64,000 nt of DNA from Acetobacteraceae bacterium (GCA_027482245.1 JAIXWG010000004.1:62001-126000); one strand, 5' to 3'; counted from the first letter of the stretch, positions 25,706 through 34,864 are shown. Made by a program: numbers and translations. The notes: generated by a model not told the origin, from the letters alone.

Positions 25706-27162
25706 CGCACCACCGCCTTCACCGCCGCGTTGGTCTGGGGCAGGGAGGCGATCTCCGCCACCGTCACCGGCTTGAAGGGAGGCCGCAGGCGATAGGTGCC
25801 GGCCTGCTCCGGCGTGATGCCGCGCGCCTCCGCCACGATCTCCGTCACGGTCAGGTTGCAGAGCCGCCCCTGGCACGGCCCCATGCCGCAGCGGAGAAAA
25901 GCCTTGAGCTGGTTCGGGCCGGTCGCTCCGCCGGCCACGGCCTCCCGCAGCTGTCCGGCCGTCACCTCCTCGCAGCGGCAGACCACGGTGGCGTCGTCGG
26001 CCGGGATGCGGTCCGCCGCGGCGGGGCGGTAGAGCGCATCGAGGAAGCCGCGCCCGCGACCGAGCGTCTCCAGCGCCGCGCGCACGGGCGCCGCGTGGCG
26101 GTCCCGCTCCGCCGCGTCGATCCGGCCGAGGCGATGCGCGGCGCCGAGCGCGGCGAGCGTGCCGGATTCGGCCGCGCATTCCGCCCCCGCGATGCCGCCG
26201 CCATCGCCGGCGATGGCCACGCCCTCCACGCTGCTCGCCAGCCAGGCGTCGCGCTTCGGCGCCCAGCAGAGCTGCGTGTCGTCCCAGCGATGCGCGCAGC
26301 CGATGGCGTTGGAGATGACGGTGTTCGGCACGACGCCCTGGTGCAGCAGCAGGATATCGGCCTCCATCCGCTGCTCGCGGCCGCCGGCGGTGAAGCGGAT
26401 GGCGCGGAGGCGGTCCTCACCCTCGGCGCGCAGCCCGGTGACGCCCGCGATGCGCGTCGCGCCGCCGCGGGACTTCGCCAGCAGCGACAGGCCTTTCCCG
26501 AGATAGGGGGAGCGGAGGAAGTCGAGCGCATGGCGCAGGGCGCCGGTTCGGTTGGCCGCTGGCGTCGTGTCCAGCACCGCCGTGATGGTCGCCCCCGCGG
26601 CACGCAGCTGCGCCGCCACCAGCAGCAGCAGCGGCCCCGTGCCGGCCAGCACCACGCGGCCTTCCGGCACCAGGCCATGCGCCTTCAGCGCGATCTGCGC
26701 GGCGCCCGCCGTCAGCACGCCGGGCAGCGTCCAGCCCGGGATGGGGAAGGGACGTTCCATCGCGCCCGTCGCGACGATGACCTGGCCCGCGAAGACCGGC
26801 CGCGCCTGGCCGGCGATGGACACGCCGAGCTCGATCTCCGCATGGCGCCCGGGCTCGTCGCCCGCCGGCAGCAGGCTGAACAGCTTGGCGCCGGCGGCAT
26901 AGTCCACGCCGCTCGCCAGGAAGCGCTGCGCGATGGGCAGGCCGCGCCAGTAATCCTCGCCGAGCACGGCGCGGTCCGTCACCGGTGTCGTGGTGATGCC
27001 GCGATGGATCTGGCCGCCGGGCGCCGCATTCTCATCCACCACCAGCGTCGCGATGCCGAGGCCGGCGGCGGTGATGGCGGCGGATTGCCCCGCCGGGCCG
27101 GCGCCGATGACGACCAAATCGTAGCGCGCTTCCAACTGCGCCGCTTCGGTGATGCGCTTCAT
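25699..27162 (-). CDS. FAD and BFD-type [2Fe-2S] subunit of a three-part amino-acid/opine dehydrogenase
   Basis: A 487-residue pyridine nucleotide-disulfide oxidoreductase-like subunit. The N-terminus binds FAD (VIGAGPAGQSAA), and a second dinucleotide fold sits near residue 165. The C-terminus holds a BFD-type [2Fe-2S] motif, VCRCEEVTAG with GMGPCQGRLC. With the two genes upstream it forms the HcnABC / OoxAB / LhpBEF-type complex that oxidises the C-N bond of opines, D-hydroxyproline or glycine. It overlaps the ferredoxin-like gene as ATGA. Which amine is oxidised cannot be told; the absence of cyanogenic context makes HCN synthase unlikely. Confidence 0.85.
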   Translation of the reverse strand: MKRITEAAQLEARYDLVVIGAGPAGQSAAITAAGLGIATLVVDENAAPGGQIHRGITTTPVTDRAVLGEDYWRGLPIAQRFLASGVDYAAGAKLFSLLPAGDEPGRHAEIELGVSIAGQARPVFAGQVIVATGAMERPFPIPGWTLPGVLTAGAAQIALKAHGLVPEGRVVLAGTGPLLLLVAAQLRAAGATITAVLDTTPAANRTGALRHALDFLRSPYLGKGLSLLAKSRGGATRIAGVTGLRAEGEDRLRAIRFTAGGREQRMEADILLLHQGVVPNTVISNAIGCAHRWDDTQLCWAPKRDAWLASSVEGVAIAGDGGGIAGAECAAESGTLAALGAAHRLGRIDAAERDRHAAPVRAALETLGRGRGFLDALYRPAAADRIPADDATVVCRCEEVTAGQLREAVAGGATGPNQLKAFLRCGMGPCQGRLCNLTVTEIVAEARGITPEQAGTYRLRPPFKPVTVAEIASLPQTNAAVKAVVRY

Positions 27163-27458
27163 GGCGCGACCGCCCGGCGCGCGCCGGCCTGGGTTTCCAC
27201 GCGCATCCCATCGTCCAGCGCCACCAGGCAGCCCTGCCGGTTGCCGACGCCGTCAATGGCGACGAGGCATTCGAAGCAGACGCCCATCAGGCAATAGGGC
27301 CCGCGCGCCGCGCCCTTCGCCGGCGTCGAGCGGCAGGAAGCGACGCCATTGGCGAGCAGCGCGGCGGCCACCGTATCGCCGCGGCGGCCGGTCAGGGGCG
27401 CGCCATCGAAGGTGAAGCGGATAGTTTCCGCTTGCGGGTCAGGCAGCCTGCGGAACAT
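27159..27458 (-). CDS. [2Fe-2S] small subunit of the same dehydrogenase
   Basis: A 99-residue Fer2_4-type protein. The Cys pattern ASCRS, then PYCLMGVCFECLV and RQGC supplies the four cluster ligands. It passes electrons between the flavin subunits. ATG 27458 is chosen; it overlaps the end of the DAO-type subunit gene by 20 bases. An earlier start at 27491 would add residues of doubtful value. Its size and place between the two flavoprotein genes match HcnA and LhpE. Confidence 0.85.
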   Translation of the reverse strand: MFRRLPDPQAETIRFTFDGAPLTGRRGDTVAAALLANGVASCRSTPAKGAARGPYCLMGVCFECLVAIDGVGNRQGCLVALDDGMRVETQAGARRAVAP

Positions 27459-28551
27459 GGAACCTCGTGCCGCTGAAACAGGAAAGCTCATCCGCCAGCG
27501 CGCCGGCCTGGATCTGCGGCGCGAGGATCAGCGCATGCGCGGCGGCGAGCGTCACGCCGGAATGGCAGGTGACGACGAAGGCACCGGGCGCCGTCTTCGA
27601 CTGTGCATAGATCGGGAAGCCATCGGGCGACATCACGCGGGATGCCGACCAGGTCCGCACCACGTTGAGGTCGCGCAACAGAGGAAAGCTCCGCATCGCC
27701 CGCTCCGCCATGACGGAGATGACGGGGTTTGTCACGACGGTGTCGAAGCCCGCATCCTCCTGGCTGTCACCCATCATCACACCGCCCTCGTCGGTCTGGC
27801 GGATGGTGCCCATGGGGTAGTGGAGGAAGGGGGCCACCTTCTCCGTCACCAGCACCTGGCCCTTGGAGGGGATGACCGGCGCGTCGAGCCCGACCATCGG
27901 CGCGAGCCTGGCATTGCCGAGGCCGGCCGCCAGCACGATGCGCGCGCTGCGCGCCTCCCCCCATCGGCCCGTGATGCGGAAGCCGCCGTCGCGCGCCTCG
28001 ATCGCATCGACGACGCTCTCGGGGCGGTAGGTCACGCCGCGCTTGGCATTGGCGACGTGCAGCGCGCGGAACAGCTTCAGCGAGTTCACATGGCCATCGG
28101 CCGGCGAGTAGATCGCGCCCACCACGTCGGGGCCGATATCCGGGAGCATGCGCTTCGTGCCGGCGTGGTCCAGCACCTCATACGGGATGGCCGGCGCGCC
28201 GGGCTGGGCCTGCAGGCGTTCGATATAGCGCGTGCGGGCTTCCATCTCGTCGTCGGAGAGGCAGAGCGCGAAGCCGCCGGGGCGCTGGTGCACCACGTCG
28301 ATGCCCGTCTCCGCCCGCAGCTCCGCCGCGAAGCCGGCCCAGCGTTCGGAGGATCCGTAGGACCAGGCTGAATACTGCGGCATGCCCATGCCCTTGGACT
28401 GCACCCAGACCAGCGCGAAATTGGCGCGGGAGGCGCGGCGGGCGACATCGCCTTCGTCCAGCACCAGCACGCGGGCGCCGAGGCGCGCAAGGCCGTAGGC
28501 CATGCAGCACCCCACCAGCCCGCCGCCGATGACGGTGACATCGGCCTCCAT
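27439..28551 (-). CDS. DAO-family FAD oxidoreductase, catalytic subunit of the three-part dehydrogenase
   Basis: A 370-residue D-amino-acid-oxidase-fold subunit starting MEADVTVIGGGLVG, with the FAD-binding glycine motif at residues 9-14. GRWGEARSARIVLAAG and a C-terminal HSGVTLAAAHA match the DadA/HcnC/OoxB family. It should carry the substrate-oxidising FAD. ATG 28551 has a GAGGGGG ribosome site; in-frame codons further upstream look non-coding. It is the first gene of the operon and divergent from a Bug binding protein gene, which suggests uptake and oxidation of a related compound. Confidence 0.85.
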   Translation of the reverse strand: MEADVTVIGGGLVGCCMAYGLARLGARVLVLDEGDVARRASRANFALVWVQSKGMGMPQYSAWSYGSSERWAGFAAELRAETGIDVVHQRPGGFALCLSDDEMEARTRYIERLQAQPGAPAIPYEVLDHAGTKRMLPDIGPDVVGAIYSPADGHVNSLKLFRALHVANAKRGVTYRPESVVDAIEARDGGFRITGRWGEARSARIVLAAGLGNARLAPMVGLDAPVIPSKGQVLVTEKVAPFLHYPMGTIRQTDEGGVMMGDSQEDAGFDTVVTNPVISVMAERAMRSFPLLRDLNVVRTWSASRVMSPDGFPIYAQSKTAPGAFVVTCHSGVTLAAAHALILAPQIQAGALADELSCFSGTRFHVPQAA

Positions 28552-28694
28552 CCGCGATCCCCCTCGCAATCCGGGGCGAGCATAGGCGGGGTGGCGCGAG
28601 GCGGCCAGGAACCCGGGCGGCGCAAGAGGCGCCTTCACGGCGGTTCCTGGCTGTGTGTAGCCTGTATCCCACAGGGTGCACGAGGGATGGGCGG

Positions 28695-29669
28695 ATGCGG
28701 ATCACGCGACGGGCGATGGCGGGGCTGCTGCCGGCGGTGGCGATCACGGGCGGGGCCGCGGCGCAGGCCAATTGGCAACCGGGGAGGCCACTGCGGATGC
28801 TGGTGGGCTTCCCGCCCGGCGGCGCCGCGGACCTGCTGGCCCGCAAGCTGGCGGACAGCCTGACCCAGGCGCTGGGCCAGACGGTGGTGGTGGAGAACCG
28901 GCCGGGCGCCGGCGCGCAGCTCGCCCTTGATGCCGCGGCCAAGGCGCAGCCGGACGGGCTGACCATGTCGCTCTCGCCCATGGGGCCGCTGGCGGTGAAC
29001 CCGGCGCTGACGCCAGGCCGCCTGCCCTACAACGCGGCGGAGGATTTCACGCCCCTGATCCATGTCTGGGACCAGCCCAATGTCATCGTCGGCGGCATGG
29101 ACGTGCCCCAGGCCTGGCCGGCCTTCGTGGAATGGCTGCGGCGCCGGCCGGAGGAGCCCTATGCCTCCGTCGGGCCGGGATCGTCGAACCACCTGACCGG
29201 CGCGCTGCTGTCCCGCGCGCTCGGGCTCAACCTGCAGCACATCACCTATCGCGGCTCGGCCGCGGCGCTGACGGCGATCATGGGCGGCGAGATCAAGCTC
29301 TTCGTGGACAACGTCACCACGACCATCCCCCTGGCGCGGGAGGGCCGGGTGCGCGCCATCGCGGTGACGACGGCGAGCCGCAGCGCCGCGCTGCCGGATG
29401 TGCCGACGCTGGCGGAGCTCGGCCTGCCGGAACTGACGGTGTCGTCCTGGCAGGTCGTGGTCGGCCCGAAGGGCATGCCGACCGCGGTGGTCAGCCGGCT
29501 GAACGCGGAGCTGAACCGCGCCATCCGGACCCCCGATGCGGTCACCTGGATGCGCAGCCTGGGCGCGGAGCCCGTCGGCGGCACCGCCGAGCAGGCTGCC
29601 ACCATGCTGCGGACCGAGCGCGAGCGCTGGGCCCGCCTGATCCCCAGCATGGGCATCACCGTGGACTGA
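28695..29669 (+). CDS. Bug/TctC-family periplasmic binding protein
   Basis: A 324-residue solute-binding protein of the tripartite tricarboxylate (Bug) family. It has a signal peptide (MRITRRAMAGLLPAVAITGGAAAQ), VGFPPGGAADLLAR as the ligand-loop motif, and VENRPGAGAQLALDAAAKAQPDG. These proteins bind carboxylates such as citrate, glutamate or nicotinate. ATG 28695 follows a GAGGGATGG site. No TctA or TctB membrane genes are nearby, so it is an orphan binding protein, as is common in Roseomonas and Bordetella. It is divergent from the dehydrogenase operon. Confidence 0.9.
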   Translation: MRITRRAMAGLLPAVAITGGAAAQANWQPGRPLRMLVGFPPGGAADLLARKLADSLTQALGQTVVVENRPGAGAQLALDAAAKAQPDGLTMSLSPMGPLAVNPALTPGRLPYNAAEDFTPLIHVWDQPNVIVGGMDVPQAWPAFVEWLRRRPEEPYASVGPGSSNHLTGALLSRALGLNLQHITYRGSAAALTAIMGGEIKLFVDNVTTTIPLAREGRVRAIAVTTASRSAALPDVPTLAELGLPELTVSSWQVVVGPKGMPTAVVSRLNAELNRAIRTPDAVTWMRSLGAEPVGGTAEQAATMLRTERERWARLIPSMGITVD

Positions 29670-29681
29670 CATAACTCCCCC

Positions 29682-29699
29682 CCCCCGCGCTTCCGGGGG
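29682..29699. terminator. Candidate hairpin between convergent genes
   Basis: CCCCCG / CGGGGG forms a 6-bp stem with a CGCTTC loop, preceded by a run of ten C (29677-29686). It lies between the convergent Bug gene and dctM gene. There is no T tract, so any termination would be Rho-aided or weak. The C run may also be unstable or prone to sequencing error. Confidence 0.35.
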
Positions 29700-29752
29700 C
29701 TTGCGGCACTGCCGGAAGGCCGAAGGCTGGTCCGGGTGGGGGTTGGCGCGCG

Positions 29753-31030
29753 CTACCGATAGATGAGTGTCGGCAGCCACAGCACCATGCCTGGCCAATA
29801 GGTCACCATGGCCAGGCAGATGAAAAGCGGGATGAGGAAGGGCGCGCAGGCCTTCGTCGTCTCCTCGAAGGTCAGGCCTGAGACACGGGCCAATATGTAG
29901 AGCACCATGCCGACCGGCGGCGTCAGCAGCCCGATCATCAGGTTCAGCACCATGATGAGCCCGAAATGCACGGGATCGACGCCGATCGCCGCCATCAGCG
30001 GCAGCAGGACGGGCACCAGGATGGTGATGGCGGCGATCGTCTCCAGGAAGCAGCCGACCACCAGCAGCAGCAGGTTGACCAGCAGCAGTACGAGCCACGG
30101 TTCCCGCGTGATGGAGAGCACCGCCTCCGCCACGCTTTCCGTCACCCGCGTGGTGGTGATGAGCCAGCCGAAGATGGACGACCCGGCCACGATCAGCAGC
30201 ACCACCGCCGTCGTCTCGATGGTCTCCATCGTCACGCGCATCAGCCCGCGGAAGCTCAGCGTGCGGTACACCACCATGCCGAGGATCAGCGCGTAGAAGG
30301 TGGCCGCGATGGCGGCTTCCGTCGGCGTGAAGGCGCCGCTTGTCATGCCGCCCACCAGCAGCACCGGCGTCATCATCGGCAGGAAGGCGCGCTTGGCGGT
30401 GTAGCCGAGGCGAGACCAGCGGAATTCCGCGTCCCGGTCGAAGCCCCGGAAATGCGCGACCCAGGCGACGGAGGCCATGAGCGTCAGGGCCATCAGCAGC
30501 CCCGGGATCAGCCCCGCCGCGAAGAGCTGGCCGACCGAGGTATTGGCGGAGACGCCATAGATCACCATCGGCAGCGATGGCGGGATGATGGGACCGATGG
30601 TGGCGGAAGCACCCGTGAGGCCGACGGCGAAGGGCAGGGGATAGCCGTGCTCCTTCATCGCCTTGATCTCGATATTGCCGAGCCCGCCGGCATCCGCGAC
30701 CGCCGTGCCCGACATGCCCGCGAAGATCACGCTGCCCACGACGTTCACATGGCCGAGCCCGCCCTTCAGCCAGCCGACCAGCGCGGTGGCGAAGCTGTAG
30801 ATGCGTTCCGTGATGCCGGCCGAGTTCATCAGGCTGCCGGACATGACGAAGAAGGGGATGGCGAGCAGGGGGAAGCTGTCCACGCCGCTTGCCATGCGGT
30901 GCAGCACCACCAGCGGCGGCACCGACTGGTCGAACCACACATAGATCAGCGAACCCGCGCCGAGCGCGACCGCCACGGGCACGCCCAGCAGCATCAGGCC
31001 GAGGAAGCCCGCGAAGAGGATCCAGGTCAT
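29753..31030 (-). CDS. dctM: TRAP transporter large permease
   Basis: A 425-residue, very hydrophobic protein of the DctM family with about 12 membrane helices. Typical segments are GVPVAVALGAGSL near the N-terminus, IPFFVMSGSLMNSAGI, SATIGPIIPPSLPMVIYG and LTPPVGMVLYI. It is the main translocation subunit and uses an ion gradient. It lies 10 bases after dctQ on the same strand. The matching binding protein is 1.8 kb away beyond an enolase-family gene. Confidence 0.93.
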   Translation of the reverse strand: MTWILFAGFLGLMLLGVPVAVALGAGSLIYVWFDQSVPPLVVLHRMASGVDSFPLLAIPFFVMSGSLMNSAGITERIYSFATALVGWLKGGLGHVNVVGSVIFAGMSGTAVADAGGLGNIEIKAMKEHGYPLPFAVGLTGASATIGPIIPPSLPMVIYGVSANTSVGQLFAAGLIPGLLMALTLMASVAWVAHFRGFDRDAEFRWSRLGYTAKRAFLPMMTPVLLVGGMTSGAFTPTEAAIAATFYALILGMVVYRTLSFRGLMRVTMETIETTAVVLLIVAGSSIFGWLITTTRVTESVAEAVLSITREPWLVLLLVNLLLLVVGCFLETIAAITILVPVLLPLMAAIGVDPVHFGLIMVLNLMIGLLTPPVGMVLYILARVSGLTFEETTKACAPFLIPLFICLAMVTYWPGMVLWLPTLIYR

Positions 31031-31040
31031 CGCGCGTCCC

Positions 31041-31610
31041 TCACAGATGCACGCCGCCGAGGGACGGATCCTCGACGCGATCGGGCTCGCCCCGCCGGAA
31101 GCGCAGGATCGCGGCCTGGATGGCGCGCGCCGTCGTCAGCACCAGGCCGACCAGGATCAAGAGATAGACCCAGGACAGCGGCACATCGATGACGACCATC
31201 GGCTGGTACTGCATCGCCTCCGCCACCTGCCAGCACAGCCAGCAGAGGATGGCGTAGAAGCAGACCGCGAAGAGGTTGGCCGCCAGGAACATCCAGCGCC
31301 GCGCCGCGGATGGCAGCATGTTGGGCAGGAACTCCACCGCGATATGCGTGCCGCGCCGCGCCGCCATGGCGCTGCCGGTGAAGGTCAGCACCATCAGGAT
31401 GTAGCGCGCGATCTCCTCCGTCCAGGCGATGCTGTCGTTCAGGATGTAGCGGCTGAAGAACTGCAGGAAGACGACGCCGGCCAGCGCCCAGAACAGCACG
31501 ACGGAGATCCAGTCCTCCGGCGCCAGATCCGCCATCTCCTCCGGCGCATTCGCTTCCTCCTGCGTCAGCGCGACGAAGAGGTCCTCGTCATCGGTGCCTT
31601 TGGTCTGCAC
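31041..31610 (-). CDS. dctQ: TRAP transporter small permease
   Basis: A DctQ-family protein of 189 residues with four predicted membrane helices (VVLFWALAGVVFLQFFSRYI, then ILMVLTFTGSAMAARRGTHI and two more). Its N-terminal 35 residues are acidic and cytoplasmic. GTG 31610 is preferred because AGGAAAAATC supplies a ribosome site; GTG 31628 would add six residues. It is divergent from the enolase-family gene, with 68 bases for two promoters. Confidence 0.88.
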   Translation of the reverse strand: MQTKGTDDEDLFVALTQEEANAPEEMADLAPEDWISVVLFWALAGVVFLQFFSRYILNDSIAWTEEIARYILMVLTFTGSAMAARRGTHIAVEFLPNMLPSAARRWMFLAANLFAVCFYAILCWLCWQVAEAMQYQPMVVIDVPLSWVYLLILVGLVLTTARAIQAAILRFRRGEPDRVEDPSLGGVHL

Positions 31611-31678
31611 GATTTTTCCTGCTCCCACGGACGTGGTTCGACCCTATCATTCCCGCCAGCACAGGGAGGAATGACAAC

Positions 31679-32791
31679 ATGTCCAGGATCGAACGATTGG
31701 AAATCCTGCAGGTGGACCTGCCGCCGAAGGTGGCGCGCAGCGATGCGATCCAGTCCTTCGCCACGCAGGAAACACCCATGATGCGCATCACGGACAGCGA
31801 TGGCGCGACGGGCATCGGCTACAGCTACACGATCGGGCAGGGCGGATCGTCCATCATCGCGCTGCTGCGCGACCATCTCGGCCCGATGCTGCTGGGCCGC
31901 GATGCCGACTGCATCGATGCGATCTGGCACGACCTCTTCATGAAGACCCATGCGCTGAGCGTGGGCCCGCTGGTCGCGCTGTCGCTCGCGGCCATCGACA
32001 CGGCGCTGTGGGATCTGCGCGGGAAGAAGACCGGGCTGCCGCTGCACAAGCTGGCCGGTGGTGCGAAGCCGCGCATCCCCGTCTACACGACGGAAGGCGG
32101 CTGGCTGCATATGAGCCAGGCGGAGATCGTGGCGGATGCCGAGGCCGCGCTCGGCCAGGGCTTCGCCGGCACCAAGATCAAGGTCGGCCGCGCCACGGTG
32201 CAGGAGGACATCACGCGCCTCTCCGCCGTGCGGCGCGTGGTCGGCGACCGCTTCCAGATCATGACCGACGCCAACCAGGGTTTCACGGTGGCAGAGGCGA
32301 TCCGCCGCGCCGGCGCCTTCGAACAGGCGGGCCTCGACCTTGCCTGGTACGAGGAACCACTGCCGGCCGAGGATGTGGAAGGCCATGTCCGGCTGGCGGC
32401 GGCGACGCGCATTCCCGTCGCTGTCGGCGAAAGCCTCTACCACCCCGCCCAGTTCCGCGACTACCTCGCCCGCGGTGGCTGTTCCATCGTGCAGGTCGAT
32501 GTGGCGCGCATCGGCGGCATCACGCCCTGGCTGAAGACCGCGCATCTCGCGGAAACCTTCAATGTCCCGGTCTGCCCGCATTTCCTGATGGAGCTTCACC
32601 TGCCGCTGGTCTGCGCGGTGCCGAACGGCGCGTGGCTGGAACACATTCCCCAACTCGATGACATCGCGGCGAGCCGCGTGGTGGTGAAGGATGGCTTCGC
32701 CGCGCCGCCGGAAGCGCCGGGCAACGGCATCGAGTGGGACGAGGCGAAGATTGCGCGGCGGCAATCCTTCACGCCGATCGTCCTTCGCTGA
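31679..32791 (+). CDS. Mandelate racemase / muconate lactonizing enzyme family protein (sugar-acid dehydratase-like)
   Basis: A 370-residue enolase-superfamily enzyme. The catalytic K166-x-K168 (GTKIKVG) and H301 correspond to the two general bases of mandelate racemase. Metal ligands are D197 (DAN), E225 (YEEP) and E251 (GES). It abstracts a proton next to a carboxylate, giving racemisation or, more often in this group, dehydration of a sugar acid. AGGGAGGAATGACAAC gives a good ribosome site. It is embedded among TRAP genes, so the transporter probably imports its substrate. Specificity is not predictable. Confidence 0.87.
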   Translation: MSRIERLEILQVDLPPKVARSDAIQSFATQETPMMRITDSDGATGIGYSYTIGQGGSSIIALLRDHLGPMLLGRDADCIDAIWHDLFMKTHALSVGPLVALSLAAIDTALWDLRGKKTGLPLHKLAGGAKPRIPVYTTEGGWLHMSQAEIVADAEAALGQGFAGTKIKVGRATVQEDITRLSAVRRVVGDRFQIMTDANQGFTVAEAIRRAGAFEQAGLDLAWYEEPLPAEDVEGHVRLAAATRIPVAVGESLYHPAQFRDYLARGGCSIVQVDVARIGGITPWLKTAHLAETFNVPVCPHFLMELHLPLVCAVPNGAWLEHIPQLDDIAASRVVVKDGFAAPPEAPGNGIEWDEAKIARRQSFTPIVLR

Positions 32792-32794
32792 AGC

Positions 32795-32823
32795 GGGGGC
32801 CGGGCCGCGGGGCCCGGCACCCC
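32795..32823. terminator. Strong bidirectional hairpin terminator
   Basis: A perfect 8-bp stem GCCGGGCC / GGCCCGGC with a GCGG loop (32799-32818) is extended by GGGG / CCCC across a one-base bulge. It sits exactly between the convergent enolase-family gene and dctP. TGTTCT follows on the + strand, so termination in that direction is best supported. Confidence 0.65.
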
Positions 32824-32828
32824 TGTTC

Positions 32829-33830
32829 TCAGCCGGCGCGGGACGCGATGGCCTGCAGCCGGTCGTAATGCTCCCGCGTCCAGCCGGCGCCCGCGGCGCT
32901 GTCATTGTGCAGCGGCTGCGCCACGGCGCGGAAGGCGGCGCGGTCCGGGCGCTGCACGGTCTTGCCCTGCGCCGTGAACCACTCCGGCAGGGCCAACTCC
33001 GCCGCGCGGATCTCATTGGTCGCGCGCGTCGAGGCCTCCTTCAGCACCTCCGTGAAAACGCCCTTGTCGGCATCGTTCAGCCGGCGCCACGTGTTGCCCG
33101 ACACGATGGTGAGCAGGCTTTCCGTGATGTGCGCGGTCAGGGAGATGTGGCTCTGCACCTCGTAGAACTTCTTCGCCTGGATGGTCGGCAGCGGGTTCTC
33201 CTGCCCGTCCACCGTGCCCTGCTGGAGCGCCAGGTAGACCTCGGCGAAGGCGATCGGCGTGGCGTTGGCGCCGACGCTGCGGGTGAACATCAGGAAGAGC
33301 GGCGCCTGCGGCACGCGCAGCTTCATGCCGCGCATGTCCTCCGGCCGCATGACGGATCGGTTCGCCGTGACGTGGCGTTCGCCGTAATAGGTCAGGGCGA
33401 GGGACTGGTGGTTGGTCTGGCGGTTGTAGCCGGCCATCATGTCACGCAGCAGGTCGCTTTCGCGATACGCCATGAAGTGCTCGAAGTCCCGCAGCACATA
33501 GGGCGCGTTGGTCAGCGCGATGGGGCGATAGGTCGCGCCGGCGAAGGCGACGCCGGTGTAGATCATGTCCACGGTGCCGAGCGCGAGACCCTGGTTGATC
33601 GTCGGCTCGTTGCCCAGCGCCGAGGCCGGGAACACCTCGATCGCCCAGCGGTTCTGCGTCCGCTGCTGGATCTGCTGCGCGGCCCACAAGGCCTGGGTGT
33701 GATAGGCCTCGTTCGTCTCGTAGACATGCGCCCAGCGCAGCCGCGTCTGCGCCTGGGCCGCGCGGCCGAGCAGCGCCGGTGCAGCGATCGCCGTGCCGAG
33801 CAGCACGCGGCGGCTTGTGATGATGGACAT
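32829..33830 (-). CDS. dctP: TRAP transporter periplasmic binding protein
   Basis: A 333-residue DctP-family protein with a twin-arginine-like signal (SRRVLLGTAIAAPALLGRAAQAQ). The mature part starts near TRLRWAHVYE. Family features include GMKLRVPQAPLFLMF with the carboxylate-binding Arg, and YLALQQGTVDGQENP. It delivers a carboxylate, probably a sugar acid, to DctQM. ATG 33830 has a GGGAGG site; the open frame upstream is a shadow of the kinase gene. It is on the same strand as dctQM but separated from them by the oppositely oriented enolase-family gene. Confidence 0.92.
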   Translation of the reverse strand: MSIITSRRVLLGTAIAAPALLGRAAQAQTRLRWAHVYETNEAYHTQALWAAQQIQQRTQNRWAIEVFPASALGNEPTINQGLALGTVDMIYTGVAFAGATYRPIALTNAPYVLRDFEHFMAYRESDLLRDMMAGYNRQTNHQSLALTYYGERHVTANRSVMRPEDMRGMKLRVPQAPLFLMFTRSVGANATPIAFAEVYLALQQGTVDGQENPLPTIQAKKFYEVQSHISLTAHITESLLTIVSGNTWRRLNDADKGVFTEVLKEASTRATNEIRAAELALPEWFTAQGKTVQRPDRAAFRAVAQPLHNDSAAGAGWTREHYDRLQAIASRAG

Positions 33831-33934
33831 TCGGCAACCTCCCACAGGCACCGGTTGGGCCCGGCGCGTCATTCCGGCGGGAGCATGGAGAGGATCGGTG
33901 CCGCGCTGCAAGCCCGCCGTGCAGCGACGGGGTG

Positions 33935-34828
33935 CTACCAGCCGCGGTCGAGCAGCGCCTGCACCGCCGCGCGACGCGGTGCGGCATCCCAGCCGCTGCC
34001 GGCCGCGGCCTTGATCGCCGCCGCGGCGGTGGCGAAGCGCGCGGCTTGGGCCACGGGTGAGCCCTCCGCGATCGCCAGCGCATAGGCGCCGTGGAAGACA
34101 TCGCCGCAGCCCGTCGTGTCCACCGCCTGGACCGCGGGGGCGGGCAGGGGATGCGCGGCACCATCGCGCCACCACAGGCTGCCCGCCGCGCCCAGCGTCA
34201 CCGCCAGCACGGCGTCGAAACCTGCGGCGACGGCGGCCAGGCCCGCGGCGGGGTCGTCGAGGCCGGTGAACTCGCGCAGCCCGCGCTCCGAGAACAGGAT
34301 GTGGTCCGCCATCGGCGCCAGGCGGTGCAGCGCCGTGCCGGCGGCGACTTCCCCGTCCAGCACGCGCGGGATGCCCATGGCGCGCGCGAGCGTGAAGGCA
34401 TGCGCCGCACCATCGGGCCAGCGGGGATCGGCCATGACGGCGGCGACGCCATCCAGCGTGAAGCGTGGCGTTTCCACGAGGCCCGAGCCGGGGAAGACGG
34501 CCAGGATGCGTTCGCCCTCCGGGTCTACCAGCACGGCGGAGTTGGGCGTGATGCCGCCCGGCGCCACCAGCTCCGGCAGGTGCCGCACGCCGCGCCGCGT
34601 CAGCCCCGCGCGCAGCCATTCCCCCGCCGGATCATCGCCCGTCCGCCCGACCCAGAGCGCATCGCCGCCGAGCTTGGCCACGGCGACGGAGGCCGTGGCC
34701 GCCATGCCGCCGCCGACATCCTCGTACCCCGCCGCGACATACTTCCCCGGCGCGGGCGGCAGGCGCGGCATCCGGTAGGTGCGGTCGAGCGCGGCCATGC
34801 CGATGCAGGCGATGCGGGGAGCGGTCAT
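33935..34828 (-). CDS. PfkB-family carbohydrate kinase
   Basis: A 297-residue ribokinase-fold kinase. The N-terminal motif GGGMAATASVAVAKLGG is the PfkB substrate region, and DTTGCGDVFHGAY (237-249) holds the catalytic D243 and the anion hole. It phosphorylates a sugar or sugar acid. It lies 104 bases after dctP, and its start faces a DeoR regulator gene across 60 bases. It may serve the TRAP/sugar-acid pathway or be controlled with the DeoR operon. The substrate is unknown. Confidence 0.87.
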   Translation of the reverse strand: MTAPRIACIGMAALDRTYRMPRLPPAPGKYVAAGYEDVGGGMAATASVAVAKLGGDALWVGRTGDDPAGEWLRAGLTRRGVRHLPELVAPGGITPNSAVLVDPEGERILAVFPGSGLVETPRFTLDGVAAVMADPRWPDGAAHAFTLARAMGIPRVLDGEVAAGTALHRLAPMADHILFSERGLREFTGLDDPAAGLAAVAAGFDAVLAVTLGAAGSLWWRDGAAHPLPAPAVQAVDTTGCGDVFHGAYALAIAEGSPVAQAARFATAAAAIKAAAGSGWDAAPRRAAVQALLDRGW

Positions 34829-34864
34829 GGCGCGGACGATGGCACCGCCCCGGTCACCCCGGAA

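Noticed and set aside
29677..29686. Ten-base C run as a phase-variation tract
   Set aside because: It lies between convergent genes, outside any coding region or promoter, so slippage would have no evident effect.
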